A DNA stretch of 64,000 bases from Rhodococcus sp. B50 (GTDB lineage Bacteria; Actinomycetota; Actinomycetes; Mycobacteriales; Mycobacteriaceae): positions 3,165,480-3,229,479 of the forward strand of contig NZ_WPAG02000002.1 in the NCBI RefSeq assembly GCF_013602415.1, read 5' to 3'. Positions within the stretch are counted from its first letter, which is position 1. Each line of letters begins with the position of its first letter. The notes beneath the pieces were generated by a model. That model was not told the origin of the DNA. It ran no database searches and worked only from the letters and a program-made list of their open reading frames with translations. Positions 18,565 through 27,436 of the stretch are shown here, one piece after another. The translations under genes and the position numbers were made by a program.

Positions 18565-18747
18565 TCAACAGCATCGGCTTCCCGGGTTCGCATCTGCTGC
18601 GGCGTGCCGCTCACGCCAGTAGTCGCGTTCGCTCAGCGGCGGCCGATCGGGATGCAGCCGGCGGTGCAGTTCGACGTACCTCGCGTAGTCGTGGTCGCCC
18701 ATGACCGCCCCGACCCACCACCACGCCCGACGCAGTGCTGTGATCAC
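18565..18747 (-). CDS. YbdD/YjiX-family small protein, CstA partner
   Basis: 60 aa from GTG 18747, which overlaps the cstA stop by 4 bp (GTGA). It has the family pattern: RRAWWWVGAVMGDHDYARYV, then HPDRPPLSERDYWRERH near the C-terminus. In enterobacteria YbdD and YjiX are encoded directly after CstA and BtsT, and YbdD is reported to be needed for pyruvate uptake by CstA. The small size and tight coupling support the same partnership here. Confidence 0.85.
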   Translation of the reverse strand: MITALRRAWWWVGAVMGDHDYARYVELHRRLHPDRPPLSERDYWRERHAAADANPGSRCC

Positions 18748-21059
18748 GACCCACCTCCGTCCCCGTCGCGATGCCGCGAGGCATGGGTGTGTGCGGCGCC
18801 CGGGGCGCGGACCTTGCCCGATGCGATCAGTTCGTCCCACTCCTTCTGCAGTTCCCTCTCGGCCGGGGTCGGCACGAAACCCGCGGGCGCGAATATCTTC
18901 GACGGCACGTCGGGTGTCTCGGTGGTGGGCATACCTCCGACCCGGACCGATCTGATGCACACCACTACTCCTGCGGCGACCACGATGAGCACGAGCACTG
19001 CGAACACGATCGACAACGTGCCCTGGATGAACGTGTTGCGGATGACGGCGTCGATCTCGTCGGCAGTCTTCGCCGAACCGAAAGTGGTTGCTCCGGAGTT
19101 CTTCGCGTCGACGAAGGCCCGGTGCTGCGCCCAGTACCCGACCGCGCGGTCGCCGGAGAAGATCTTCTGCCACGACGCCGTCATGGTCACGATCAGATCC
19201 CACACCAGCGGCACGCCGGGGATCCACGCCCACTTCACCAGTCCCTTCTTCACGACGATGGTGAGCACGACCGTCAGGGCGATCGCGGCGAGCAATTGGT
19301 TGGCGATGCCGAACAGTGGGAAGAGCGTGTTGATGCCGCCCAGCGGGTCGGTGACGCCCATCAGCAGGATCGCACCCCACAGACCGACGACGACCGCGGA
19401 GCACAACCACGCACCGGGTCGCCAGGACGGATCCTTGAAGCGGCGAGCGGGACCGCCGAAGTTGCCGAGCGAGTCCGACAGCATGAACCGCGCGACACGC
19501 GTTCCCGCGTCGACGGTGGTGAGGATGAACAGCGCCTCGAACATGATCGCGAAGTGGTACCAGAACGATTTGAGGCTGTCGCCGCCGAACAGGTCGCTGA
19601 GCACCTGGGACATGCCGAACGCGAGCGTCGGTGCGCCACCGGTGCGAGAGATGATCGACTCCTCCCCGACGGATTCGGCTGCCGCCGAGATCTGTTCGGG
19701 GGTGATGTCGGGCGACCCCAGCCCGAGACCGTTGACGTAGGCGGCGGCGGTCTCCGGAGTGCCTCCGGTCACGGCGGCCGGAGCGTTGAGCGTGAAATAC
19801 AGGTGCTGGTCGATGATGCAGGCGGTGACCAGCGCCATGATCGCGACGAACGACTCGGTGAGCATGCCGCCGTAGCCGATGAGCCGGATCTGCTTCTCCT
19901 TCTCGATCAGCTTCGGTGTCGTCCCCGAGGAGATCAGCGCGTGGAAACCCGAGAGTGCACCACACGCGATGGTGATGAACAGGAACGGGAACAGGGATCC
20001 CGCGAACGCCGGACCGTCGCCGTCGATCGCGAACGACGTGATGTCGGGCATCTCCAGGTTCGGTCGTGCGACGAGGATCCCGATCGCGAGCAGGACGATC
20101 GTGCCGACCTTCATGAAGGTCGAGAGGTAGTCGCGCGGGGCGAGCAGCAGCCAGACCGGCAACACCGACGCCGCGAATCCGTAGGCGATCATCAACCACG
20201 AGATCGTCACCGGGGACAGGGTGAACCAGTTCGTTCCCCAGTCGGTCTCGGCGACCCAGCCGCCCGCGATGATCGCGACGAGCAACAGCACGACGCCGAT
20301 CAGTGACACTTCCGCAACCTTGCCGGGTCGCAGGTACCGGAGGTAGACCCCCATGAACAACGCGATGGGGATGGTCATCGCGATGGAGAACAGACCCCAC
20401 GGGCTGTCGGCGAGCGCATTCACGACCACCAGCGCGAGCACCGCGATGAGGATGATCATGATGACGAAGACCGCGATCAGAGCCGCGACGCCACCGATCG
20501 GTCCGAGTTCCTCGCGGGCCATCTGACCGAGGCTGCGGCCGCGGCGGCGCGACGAGATCCACAGGACGAGGAAGTCCTGGACCGCACCGGCGAAGACGAC
20601 ACCGACGATGATCCAGATCGTGCCGGGGAGATAGCCCATCTGGGCGGCGAGAACCGGGCCGACGAGCGGGCCGGCGCCGGCGATGGCGGCGAAGTGATGG
20701 CCGAACAACACCCGACGGTCCGTCGGCATGTAGTCCTTGCCGTTCTCCAGTTCTTCTGCGGGTGTCGCACGATCGTCGCGTGGCTGCACGATCCTGCGTT
20801 CGATGAACTTCGCGTAGAAGCGGTAGGCGACGAGATAGGTGCACACGGCGGCGATGACGAACCAGACCGCGTTGATCTCCTCACCGCGCACGAGCGCGAT
20901 GATCGACCATGCGACCGCACCGAGAATCGCGAGCACGAGGAAGACGATGCGCGCGGTAGGCGAGATCGGTGTCCGGTCGACGACACCGACCGGTGGAAGA
21001 TCGGGATCGGTCCGGAGGTACTCGACTTCGCTCGTTCTCGACGCAGGATCGACGGCCAT
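18744..21059 (-). CDS. cstA: Carbon starvation protein CstA (pyruvate/peptide transporter)
   Basis: 771 aa polytopic membrane protein with about 16-18 helices. Family landmarks include FGHHFAAIAGAGPLVGPVLA, then YLPGTIWIIVGVVFAGAVQD, and ACGALSGFHALISSGTTPK in the second half. CstA/BtsT proteins import pyruvate, probably with H+, and were earlier linked to peptide uptake in carbon starvation. The C-terminal 75 residues are hydrophilic and cytoplasmic. A divergent TetR gene across 211 bp may regulate it. The ATG at 21059 is followed by a roughly 40-residue hydrophilic leader before the first helix. Confidence 0.94.
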   Translation of the reverse strand: MAVDPASRTSEVEYLRTDPDLPPVGVVDRTPISPTARIVFLVLAILGAVAWSIIALVRGEEINAVWFVIAAVCTYLVAYRFYAKFIERRIVQPRDDRATPAEELENGKDYMPTDRRVLFGHHFAAIAGAGPLVGPVLAAQMGYLPGTIWIIVGVVFAGAVQDFLVLWISSRRRGRSLGQMAREELGPIGGVAALIAVFVIMIILIAVLALVVVNALADSPWGLFSIAMTIPIALFMGVYLRYLRPGKVAEVSLIGVVLLLVAIIAGGWVAETDWGTNWFTLSPVTISWLMIAYGFAASVLPVWLLLAPRDYLSTFMKVGTIVLLAIGILVARPNLEMPDITSFAIDGDGPAFAGSLFPFLFITIACGALSGFHALISSGTTPKLIEKEKQIRLIGYGGMLTESFVAIMALVTACIIDQHLYFTLNAPAAVTGGTPETAAAYVNGLGLGSPDITPEQISAAAESVGEESIISRTGGAPTLAFGMSQVLSDLFGGDSLKSFWYHFAIMFEALFILTTVDAGTRVARFMLSDSLGNFGGPARRFKDPSWRPGAWLCSAVVVGLWGAILLMGVTDPLGGINTLFPLFGIANQLLAAIALTVVLTIVVKKGLVKWAWIPGVPLVWDLIVTMTASWQKIFSGDRAVGYWAQHRAFVDAKNSGATTFGSAKTADEIDAVIRNTFIQGTLSIVFAVLVLIVVAAGVVVCIRSVRVGGMPTTETPDVPSKIFAPAGFVPTPAERELQKEWDELIASGKVRAPGAAHTHASRHRDGDGGGS

Positions 21060-21270
21060 ATCGGCTCCTCACCAGGACCGTCGCGACTCCGCATACCGCC
21101 TGTGACGGTCCTCGACAACGTGCACGCTGCTGACCACCGTGACGCTACCCGACCCGACCTGTTCGCCGACGGGACTTGCATGTCTCGATACGCCGTCTCC
21201 GATTACAGGAATGTCCGAAAATCACCTGAACGCCATTGTATTGAAAACGGGAGCGTTCTACGCTTGTCGT

Positions 21271-21927
21271 ATGGCGACGGTGGAGTACGGCTCGTCGGCT
21301 CCGGAGGGTTCCGGAACCCGCAGCTACCGCTCGCCACGACGGCAGATGCAAGCGGCACAGACACGAGCTGCGGCACTCGAGGCCGCCGCCCGATTGTTCG
21401 CTGAACGCGGCTGGACGGGAACCGCGATGCGCGACGTCGCCCGAGCCGCCCAGGTGTCGGTCGAAACCCTCTATGCAGCATTCGGATCCAAGGCCCGGTT
21501 GTTGAAGTCGGCTGTAGAGGCTGCGGTCGTCGGCGACGACGTGCAGAAAGCCCTGGCCGAACGCCCGGCTTACAAGGCAATCGGAGAGGGGCGCACCGTC
21601 GGCGCTCGTATCGAGGCGGCCGCGCACATGGTCGCCGTGATCAATGAGCGCCTCCACCCGTTGGCGGCGGCGCTTCGCCACGGAGCCACGACGGATCCTG
21701 TACTCGCTACTGCGATCGCCGATCTCGACGCACAGCGCAGGAGTTCGGTCACCGACGCCGCCGAGATGATCACCGGCCACCGATCCGATCCCGAGCGGAT
21801 CGACGAACTGTGGGTCCAGACCGACGACCAGGTCTACGCCCTGTTCGTCCACCACTGCGGTTGGAGTCGTGCCCGCTACGAGGCATGGCTGATCGACCGC
21901 ATAGAACACATCCTCGGCCCCGTGTGA
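21271..21927 (+). CDS. TetR-family transcriptional regulator
   Basis: 218 aa. The N-terminal HTH is RLFAERGWTGTAMRDVARAA followed by VSVETLYAAFGSKARLL; the C-terminal ligand domain is unassigned. The ATG at 21271 is chosen; the frame is open upstream but without conservation. A GAACGC...GCGTTC inverted repeat (21226-21257) spans the likely promoter and could be an auto-operator. It precedes the hemerythrin-SRPBCC gene by 29 bp, so the two are probably one operon, and it is divergent from cstA. Confidence 0.88.
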   Translation: MATVEYGSSAPEGSGTRSYRSPRRQMQAAQTRAAALEAAARLFAERGWTGTAMRDVARAAQVSVETLYAAFGSKARLLKSAVEAAVVGDDVQKALAERPAYKAIGEGRTVGARIEAAAHMVAVINERLHPLAAALRHGATTDPVLATAIADLDAQRRSSVTDAAEMITGHRSDPERIDELWVQTDDQVYALFVHHCGWSRARYEAWLIDRIEHILGPV

Positions 21928-21956
21928 CACACGGGCGTCGCCTTCTGGAGTACGTC

Positions 21957-23159
21957 ATGACAACCCCTACGCTCCCCGGCGCCGACACTCGGATCATGCG
22001 CATCGTGCACTCCGCCCTGCGCCGCGATCTCACGCGCGCCACGGCAGTCCTGAGCACGGAACCCGGTCCTGATGGGATCCGGCGTGTCGCGCTCGCGGAT
22101 CACCTCGTGTGGATGATGCATTTCCTGCATCTGCACCACAGCGGAGAGGACAGTGCACTGTGGCCCCTCGTCCGCGAGGCGAATCCGGCGGCCGGTGCAC
22201 TGCTCGACGAGATGGACGCAGACCACGCGCGTATCGCCCCCGAGATCGAACGGGTCACTGCTGCAGCCATCGACCACCGCACGCACCCCGGTACCCGAGA
22301 CGATCTCCTCCGGTCTCTCACCGCGCTCGGAGAGGTACTGCTACCGCACCTTCGGCGTGAGGAAGCGGAGACGATGCCGGTCGTCGCTCGGACGTTGACC
22401 TCCCGCGAGTGGGACGAGGTGGAGCAGCGTGTGTTCATCGCATCGAAAATCAAGCGGGAGTTGGGCATCGAAGCCCACTGGCTGATCGACGGCGTGGATC
22501 GGGAGGACTACGACGTCGTCGTCGGCAAGGTCGACCCCATCACCCGGTTCGTCCTCCTCCATGCCTTCCGGCGGTCCTACCTGCGTGCATGTGCCGACCG
22601 GTGGGGTGCCGACCTCGACGTCGGTCCTCGACTCCCCCGCCCCTTCCGCACCGAGGGTGCGGTCGAACTGTGGATCGACGCCCCGGCCGACGAACTGTAC
22701 GACACGGTCGCCGACGTCACCCACATCGGCGACCGCAGCCCCGAATGCCGCAGCTGCGCATGGCTTCCGGGCCGGGCCCCGGGAACCGTGGGAGCCCGGT
22801 TCCGCGGGCGCAACCGCGCACATCACATGCGCTGGTCGCGGGTGTGCGAGGTGACCACCGCCGAGCGGGGCCGGGCGTTCGAGTTCCGCACCGTCTCGGA
22901 CCGGCGCAACCCGCTGTACCACGACTCGACGACCTGGTCGTACACCTTCACGACGGACGGCGACGGGACCCGGGTGACGCACGGCTACCGGATTCACACG
23001 CTGCCCTACCGGCCTCTCCTCGCGCTCTACTCCCGCGTGCAACCACAGCACCGCGACATGCGCCCTCAGATGCACCAGAATCTGGAGGCGCTGCAGCGGC
23101 AGTTCGTCGCCGGCCCGCCCGGCGGCACATCGCCGGAACGGATGCGACGCTCCGCGTAA
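21957..23159 (+). CDS. Hemerythrin-domain and SRPBCC-domain fusion protein
   Basis: 400 aa with two parts. Residues about 1-160 form a hemerythrin-like HHE four-helix bundle with candidate diiron ligands His18, His60/61, Glu64, His90, His131 and Glu135/136. Residues about 230-380 form an SRPBCC (START/polyketide cyclase-like) hydrophobic-ligand fold, beginning EGAVELWIDAPADELYDTVA. Hemerythrin domains bind O2 or NO or sense iron and redox; SRPBCC domains bind lipids or aromatic ligands. The combination could couple diiron chemistry to a hydrophobic substrate, but this is inference. It lies in a probable operon with the TetR gene. Confidence 0.85.
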   Translation: MTTPTLPGADTRIMRIVHSALRRDLTRATAVLSTEPGPDGIRRVALADHLVWMMHFLHLHHSGEDSALWPLVREANPAAGALLDEMDADHARIAPEIERVTAAAIDHRTHPGTRDDLLRSLTALGEVLLPHLRREEAETMPVVARTLTSREWDEVEQRVFIASKIKRELGIEAHWLIDGVDREDYDVVVGKVDPITRFVLLHAFRRSYLRACADRWGADLDVGPRLPRPFRTEGAVELWIDAPADELYDTVADVTHIGDRSPECRSCAWLPGRAPGTVGARFRGRNRAHHMRWSRVCEVTTAERGRAFEFRTVSDRRNPLYHDSTTWSYTFTTDGDGTRVTHGYRIHTLPYRPLLALYSRVQPQHRDMRPQMHQNLEALQRQFVAGPPGGTSPERMRRSA

Positions 23160-23175
23160 GCGGGTGGGTGGTGGG

Positions 23176-23445
23176 TCAGCCGCGTGCGGCGATCCTCGCC
23201 CGCACCTCGGGCCGACGTAACGGCGGCACCGACGGCGGTGGTTGCCGCCGCTCGGGAAGGGCCTCGAGCAATCGCATGGTCGTCGCGGTGACCTCGGCGA
23301 CGGCCTGCTCGAAGGGCTCCCGGGTGGCGTCGGAAAGTTTGTGGATCCCGCTGACCTTACGGACGTACTGCCGCGCAGCCGCTTCGATCTCCTCGGCGGT
23401 CGCAGCCGGCTCGAGCCCGCGCAGCTCCGTGATGTTCCGGCACAT
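23176..23445 (-). CDS. DUF2277 family protein
   Basis: 89 aa. It starts at ATG 23445 with the family's opening MCRNITELRGLEPAATAEEI, then AARQYVRKVSGIHKLS and a proline-rich tail. The family is widespread in actinobacteria and has no assigned function. The region between Cys2 and the helix pair resembles a small DNA- or protein-binding module. The longer in-frame upstream start (23481) lacks conservation and was not used. Confidence 0.8.
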   Translation of the reverse strand: MCRNITELRGLEPAATAEEIEAAARQYVRKVSGIHKLSDATREPFEQAVAEVTATTMRLLEALPERRQPPPSVPPLRRPEVRARIAARG

Positions 23446-23484
23446 GATTCGAGGGTAGACGTCACCTCCGGACCGGACCATACG

Positions 23485-23560
23485 TTCGCTTCCGCGCGCC
23501 CGCTGTCCGTCCGCTGCGGCGATCGCAGCAGCGGATGACGAACGGGCGCGCGGATACGAA
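23485..23560. terminator. Large hairpin after fadA6
   Basis: CCGCGCGCCCG at 23492-23502 pairs perfectly with 23543-23553; a further TTCG/CGAA pairing extends the foot, and an inner CCGCTGC/GCAGCGG stem can form in the loop. It lies 9 bp downstream of the fadA6 stop and probably ends the fadE30-ipdF-kstR2-fadA6 transcript. Confidence 0.7.
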
Positions 23561-23568
23561 GGAGCAGA

Positions 23569-24717
23569 TCAGAGGCGTTCGATGATGGTCACGTTGGCGG
23601 TGCCGCCACCCTCGCAGATGGTGAGCAGACCGTAGCGGCCACCGGTGCGCTCGAGCTCGTTGAGCAGCGTCGCCATGAGCTTGGTGCCGGTCGCGCCGAG
23701 CGGGTGACCGAGGGCGATCGCACCACCGTTGACGTTGACCTTCGACGGGTCGGCGCCGATCTCCTTGATCCAGGCGAGGACGACCGGCGCGAAGGCCTCG
23801 TTGATCTCGATCAAGTCGATGTCGTCGATCGTCAGACCGGCCTTCTCGAGGGCGTACTGCGTGGCCGGGATGGGAGCGGTGAGCATGAAGATCGGGTCGT
23901 CGCCGCGGGCGCTGAGGTGGTGGATGCGCGCGCGGGGCTTCAGCCCGTACTTCTTCACGGCCTCGTCGGACGCGAGCAGTACCGCGGACGCGCCGTCGGA
24001 GATCTGGCTGGCGACGGCGGCGGTGAGGCGGCCGCCCTCGACGAGCGGCTGCAGCGACGCCATCTTCTCGAGGCTGGTCTCGCGCGGTCCCTCGTCGACG
24101 GTGGCGTCACCGAGCGGGACGATCTCGTTGTCGAAGCGCCCCTCGGCGATGGCGGCCTTGGCGCGCTCGTGGCTCTGCAGTGCCCACTTCTCGAGTTCCT
24201 CGCGGCTGATGTCCCACTTCTCGGCGATCATCTCGGCGCCCTTGAACTGCGAGACCTCATCGTCGCCGTAGCGCTCGGTCCATCCCTTCGAGCCGCCGAA
24301 GGGGCTGTCGAAGCCGTACTGCTGTCCGACGATCATGGCCGCGGAGATCGGAATCTGCGTCATGTTCTGCACTCCACCGGCGACGATGAGGTCGGCGGTG
24401 TTGCTGAGGATCGCCTGTGCGCCGAAGTGCAGGGCCTGCTGGCTCGACCCGCACTGGCGGTCGACGGTCACGCCGGGCACGTGCTGCGGGTAGCCCGCGG
24501 CGAGCCACGAGGTGCGGGCGATGTTGCCGGCCTGGCCACCGATGGCGTCGACGCAACCGAACACCACGTCGTCGACGTCGGCGGGGTCGATGCCCGTGCG
24601 ATCGACGAGCGCCTTGATCACGTGCGCGCCCAGGTCGGCCGGGTGCACGTCCGCCAGCCCGCCCTTCTTCTTGCCGATGGGGGTGCGAACCGCGTCGACG
24701 ATGTAGGCCTCGGTCAT
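23569..24717 (-). CDS. fadA6: Acetyl-CoA acyltransferase FadA6
   Basis: 382 aa thiolase. Nucleophile Cys89 is in DRQCGSSQQA; NEAFAPVVLAW, GGAIALGHPLGATG and the terminal CEGGGTANV complete the active site. The opening MTEAYIVDAVRTPIGKK and the VFGCVDAIGGQAGNIARTSW stretch match mycobacterial FadA6 (Rv3556c) as I recall it. FadA6 acts in breakdown of the C/D-ring products of cholesterol. It begins 9 bp after kstR2, the same neighbour order as in M. tuberculosis, so it is cotranscribed with its repressor. Confidence 0.94.
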   Translation of the reverse strand: MTEAYIVDAVRTPIGKKKGGLADVHPADLGAHVIKALVDRTGIDPADVDDVVFGCVDAIGGQAGNIARTSWLAAGYPQHVPGVTVDRQCGSSQQALHFGAQAILSNTADLIVAGGVQNMTQIPISAAMIVGQQYGFDSPFGGSKGWTERYGDDEVSQFKGAEMIAEKWDISREELEKWALQSHERAKAAIAEGRFDNEIVPLGDATVDEGPRETSLEKMASLQPLVEGGRLTAAVASQISDGASAVLLASDEAVKKYGLKPRARIHHLSARGDDPIFMLTAPIPATQYALEKAGLTIDDIDLIEINEAFAPVVLAWIKEIGADPSKVNVNGGAIALGHPLGATGTKLMATLLNELERTGGRYGLLTICEGGGTANVTIIERL

Positions 24718-24726
24718 GATGTCTCC

Positions 24727-25338
24727 TTAGGAAGAATTCTGGTTCGACAGTCCGTCGAGAACGATGGAAAGGTACTGCTGGGCAACCTGATCGATAGTGA
24801 GGGAGCCTCCGGGCCGGTACCAGCGCACCGCCACCCACACGGTGTCGCGCAGGAACCGGAAGACGAGTTCGACGTCGACGTCGGGCCGGAAGGAGCCGTC
24901 GGCGACGCCGCGTTCGATCACCCCCACCCACAGGTCGCGGAACTCGGTGTTGAGTTCGCCGATGTAGGCGAAGCGATCGCCCTCGAGGTGTTTGGCCTCG
25001 CCCTGGTAGATGGCCACCGCGGCGTGCGACCGGTCGATCGCCTCGTAGGAGGTCGTCACGAGTGCCGCGAGGGTGTCGCGGGACGGAAGACCCGACGCGA
25101 CGATCTTGCGGTACCGATCGAAGAGATCACCGAGGAACGCGCGCAGGATCTCGTCGACCATCGACTCCTTCGAATCGAAATGGTGGTAGAGGCTTCCGGA
25201 AAGGATCCCGGCGGCATCGGCGATGTCGCGCACGGTCGTTGCTCGGACGCCGCGTGAGGCGAACAGGTCGGCGGCGATGTCGAGCAGTTCCGCGCGGCGT
25301 CCGGACTTGCCGGCGTTGTCGTCACGAGCAGGAGTCAT
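24727..25338 (-). CDS. kstR2: KstR2, TetR-family repressor of HIP catabolism
   Basis: 203 aa TetR protein. The HTH reads LFASRGVRATTVRDIADAAG then SLYHHFDSKESMVDEIL. The ligand domain carries VAIYQGEAKHLEGDRFAYIG, characteristic of KstR2, which is released from DNA by HIP-CoA. The gene lies between ipdF and fadA6 in the fadE30 operon, matching the mycobacterial arrangement, so it is negatively autoregulated if the palindrome at 27409-27426 is its site. Its other likely target is at 3168-3185. Confidence 0.95.
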   Translation of the reverse strand: MTPARDDNAGKSGRRAELLDIAADLFASRGVRATTVRDIADAAGILSGSLYHHFDSKESMVDEILRAFLGDLFDRYRKIVASGLPSRDTLAALVTTSYEAIDRSHAAVAIYQGEAKHLEGDRFAYIGELNTEFRDLWVGVIERGVADGSFRPDVDVELVFRFLRDTVWVAVRWYRPGGSLTIDQVAQQYLSIVLDGLSNQNSS

Positions 25339-25371
25339 GGAGACATCCTTTCAAGCCGACGGGTGGCGAGC

Positions 25372-26187
25372 TCATGCGCGCTGAGAGGAGACCGACACGA
25401 CCTCGCCGGTCAGGTAGGTGGTGTAGTCGCTGGCGAGCATGGCGATCGTCGCCGCGACCTCCCAGACCTCCGCCGCGCGACCGTATGCCTCACCGGCGGC
25501 CAGGTTGTCGAGCAGTTCCTCGCTGGTGACCTTCGCGAGGAAGGCGTGGCGCGCGATGGACGGGGCGACGGCGTTGATCCTCACCCCGTACTCGGCAGCC
25601 TCGATCGCGGAGCAGCGGGTCAGGGCCATGACACCGGCCTTCGCGGCGGCGTAGTGCGCTTGCGAGTGCTGTGCACGCCAGCCGAGGACCGAGGCGTTGT
25701 TGACGAGCACACCGCCGTGATCCACCGAGCGGAAGTACCGCAGAGCGGCGCGGGTCGCGCGGAAGGTGCTGGTGAGCGTGATGTCGAGAACGCGATCCCA
25801 CTGTTCGTCGGTCATGTCCACGACCGGGGTCTCACCCCCGAGCCCGGCATTGTTGATGAGGACGTCGATGCGCCCGAGCGTCTCGGCTGCGCCGGTGATG
25901 AGCGCGTCGACCTGTTCGGTGGACGAGACGTCGCACACGATCGACGCGACCTGCTGTTCCGGGAACTCGGCAGCGAGCTTGTCCGCAGCCTCACCGAGTC
26001 GGCGTTCGTGGAAGTCGGAGATCACGACGTCGGCACCCTCGAGCAGCGCCCGCCGTGCGGAGGAGAACCCGATGCCGGTTCCGGCGGCGGCGGTGACGAC
26101 GACCTTCTTGCCGGCGAGCAGGCCGTGGCCCGGGGTCTCGACGGGCGGGGTCGCGAGGGGCGAGGTGGTCTGGGGTGAAGCGGTCAC
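25372..26187 (-). CDS. ipdF: IpdF, 5-OH-HIP-CoA dehydrogenase-type SDR
   Basis: 271 aa short-chain dehydrogenase. Cofactor loop AAAGTGIGFSSARRALLEGA, NNAG motif in LINNAGLGGE, and the catalytic Ser and YxxxK in NASVLGWRAQHSQAHYAAAK. IpdF oxidises the ring hydroxyl of 5-OH-HIP-CoA after FadE30 action. GTG at 26187 overlaps the fadE30 stop by 4 bp behind GGGAGG. The first 25 residues are Thr/Pro-rich and probably flexible. Position between fadE30 and kstR2 supports the name. Confidence 0.92.
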   Translation of the reverse strand: MTASPQTTSPLATPPVETPGHGLLAGKKVVVTAAAGTGIGFSSARRALLEGADVVISDFHERRLGEAADKLAAEFPEQQVASIVCDVSSTEQVDALITGAAETLGRIDVLINNAGLGGETPVVDMTDEQWDRVLDITLTSTFRATRAALRYFRSVDHGGVLVNNASVLGWRAQHSQAHYAAAKAGVMALTRCSAIEAAEYGVRINAVAPSIARHAFLAKVTSEELLDNLAAGEAYGRAAEVWEVAATIAMLASDYTTYLTGEVVSVSSQRA

Positions 26188-27392
26188 GGACGTGCCTCCC
26201 GGGGAAGGCCGAGCACACGCTCGGCGATGATGTTGCGCTGGACCTCGTTGGATCCGCCGTAGATGGTGTCGGCGCGGGTGAACAGGAACAGACGCTGCCA
26301 CTCCGCGAGTTCGAGGTGCTCGGGATCGGTGATATCGGAGGGATTTCCGGCATGATCGTGGCCCGGTCCGACGAGCGACGACGCGCCCTGGATGTCCATG
26401 GCGAGCTGACCGAGGTCGCGATGCCAGTTGGCCCACAACAGTTTCGCGACCGAAGCCTGGCCGGGATCGGCGTCGCCGAGGGTGCGCAGCGCATGAGCAC
26501 GCATGACCCGCAGGCCGATTCGGGCTCGGGCTATACGTTCGCCGATGTGCGGATCATCGATCGCACCGTTGGTCTCCGCCACGGAGACGATGCTGTCGAG
26601 TTCGCGGGCGAAGCCGATCTGCTGCCCGAGGGTGGATACGCCGCGCTCGAAGGTCAGCAGACCCATCGCGACCTTCCATCCGTCGCCGGGGGCACCGACG
26701 ACGAGGTCGGCATCGGTGACGGCGTCGTCGAAGAAGACCTCGTTGAACTCGGAGGTGCCGGTGAGCTGCTGGATGGGTCGCACCGTGACACCGGGCTGAT
26801 CGAGGGGCACGAGCAGGAAGCTCAGGCCGTGGTGGCGGGTCGAGCCGGGTTCGGTCCGGGCGACGACGAACGCCCATTGCGCGACGTGGGCGAGTGACGT
26901 CCAGACCTTCTGGCCGTTGATCACCCACTTGTCGCCCTCGAGGCGCGCGGTGGTGGAGACATTGGCGAGGTCGGAGCCGGCGCCCGGCTCGGAGTATCCC
27001 TGCGCCCACAGTTCGGTGACGTTGCGGATCCCGGGCAGGAAGCGCTTCTTCTGCTCCTCGGTCCCGAAGGCGATGAGGGTGGGGCCGAGCAGTTCCTCAC
27101 CGAGGTGGTTGACGCGTGCGGGCGCGTTCGCCTTCGCGTACTCCTCGTGGAAGATCACCCGCTGATCCATGCTCGCACCGCGTCCGCCGTACTCGGTGGG
27201 CCACCCGATGCAGGTCCACCCGGCAGCCGCCAGGTGGCGGTCCCACGCGAGTCGCTGATCGAAGAACTCATGTTCGCTTCCGGGCCCGCCCTTGCCTCTG
27301 AGCTCGGCAAATTCGCCGGTCAGATTCTCTTCGAGCCACTGCCGTACGGTGGCCGCGAACTCCGCATTGTCCTGGCTCTCGCTCTCGTGCAC
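26184..27392 (-). CDS. fadE30: Acyl-CoA dehydrogenase FadE30
   Basis: 402 aa FAD-dependent acyl-CoA dehydrogenase. It has the FAD/substrate-loop motif ELWAQGYSEPGAGSDLANV, WVINGQKVWTS and the C-terminal GGSNEVQRNIIAERVLGLPR. FadE30 dehydrogenates 5-OH-HIP-CoA at the start of HIP side-chain beta-oxidation. GTG 27392 is chosen because VHESESQDNAEFAATVRQWL begins the domain; a longer frame start would run through the operator and the divergent fadD3 start. First gene of the leftward KstR2 operon, about 17 bp from the palindrome, so a short or absent leader is likely. Confidence 0.93.
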   Translation of the reverse strand: MHESESQDNAEFAATVRQWLEENLTGEFAELRGKGGPGSEHEFFDQRLAWDRHLAAAGWTCIGWPTEYGGRGASMDQRVIFHEEYAKANAPARVNHLGEELLGPTLIAFGTEEQKKRFLPGIRNVTELWAQGYSEPGAGSDLANVSTTARLEGDKWVINGQKVWTSLAHVAQWAFVVARTEPGSTRHHGLSFLLVPLDQPGVTVRPIQQLTGTSEFNEVFFDDAVTDADLVVGAPGDGWKVAMGLLTFERGVSTLGQQIGFARELDSIVSVAETNGAIDDPHIGERIARARIGLRVMRAHALRTLGDADPGQASVAKLLWANWHRDLGQLAMDIQGASSLVGPGHDHAGNPSDITDPEHLELAEWQRLFLFTRADTIYGGSNEVQRNIIAERVLGLPREARP

Positions 27393-27408
27393 GTCTGTAC
27401 GATAACCT

Positions 27409-27426
27409 ACCAAGCAATTGCTAGGT
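27409..27426. promoter_or_regulatory. Putative KstR2 operator between fadE30 and fadD3
   Basis: ACCAAGCAATTGCTAGGT, palindromic except one pair; with three flanking bases on each side (27406-27429) the symmetry is 22 of 24. It lies 10 bp before the fadD3 GTG and 16 bp before the fadE30 GTG, so a bound repressor would block both promoters. It shares 16 of 18 bases with the site at 3168-3185. Confidence 0.85.
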
Positions 27427-27436
27427 AGGGAGCTAC

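Noticed and set aside
18565..20844. 759-codon minus-strand frame overlapping cstA
   Set aside because: Only its last 60 codons (YbdD-like) are real; the rest is an out-of-frame reading of cstA.
21226..21257. GAACGC...GCGTTC inverted repeat before the TetR gene
   Set aside because: The arms are six bases and far apart; kept only as a remark in the gene entry.
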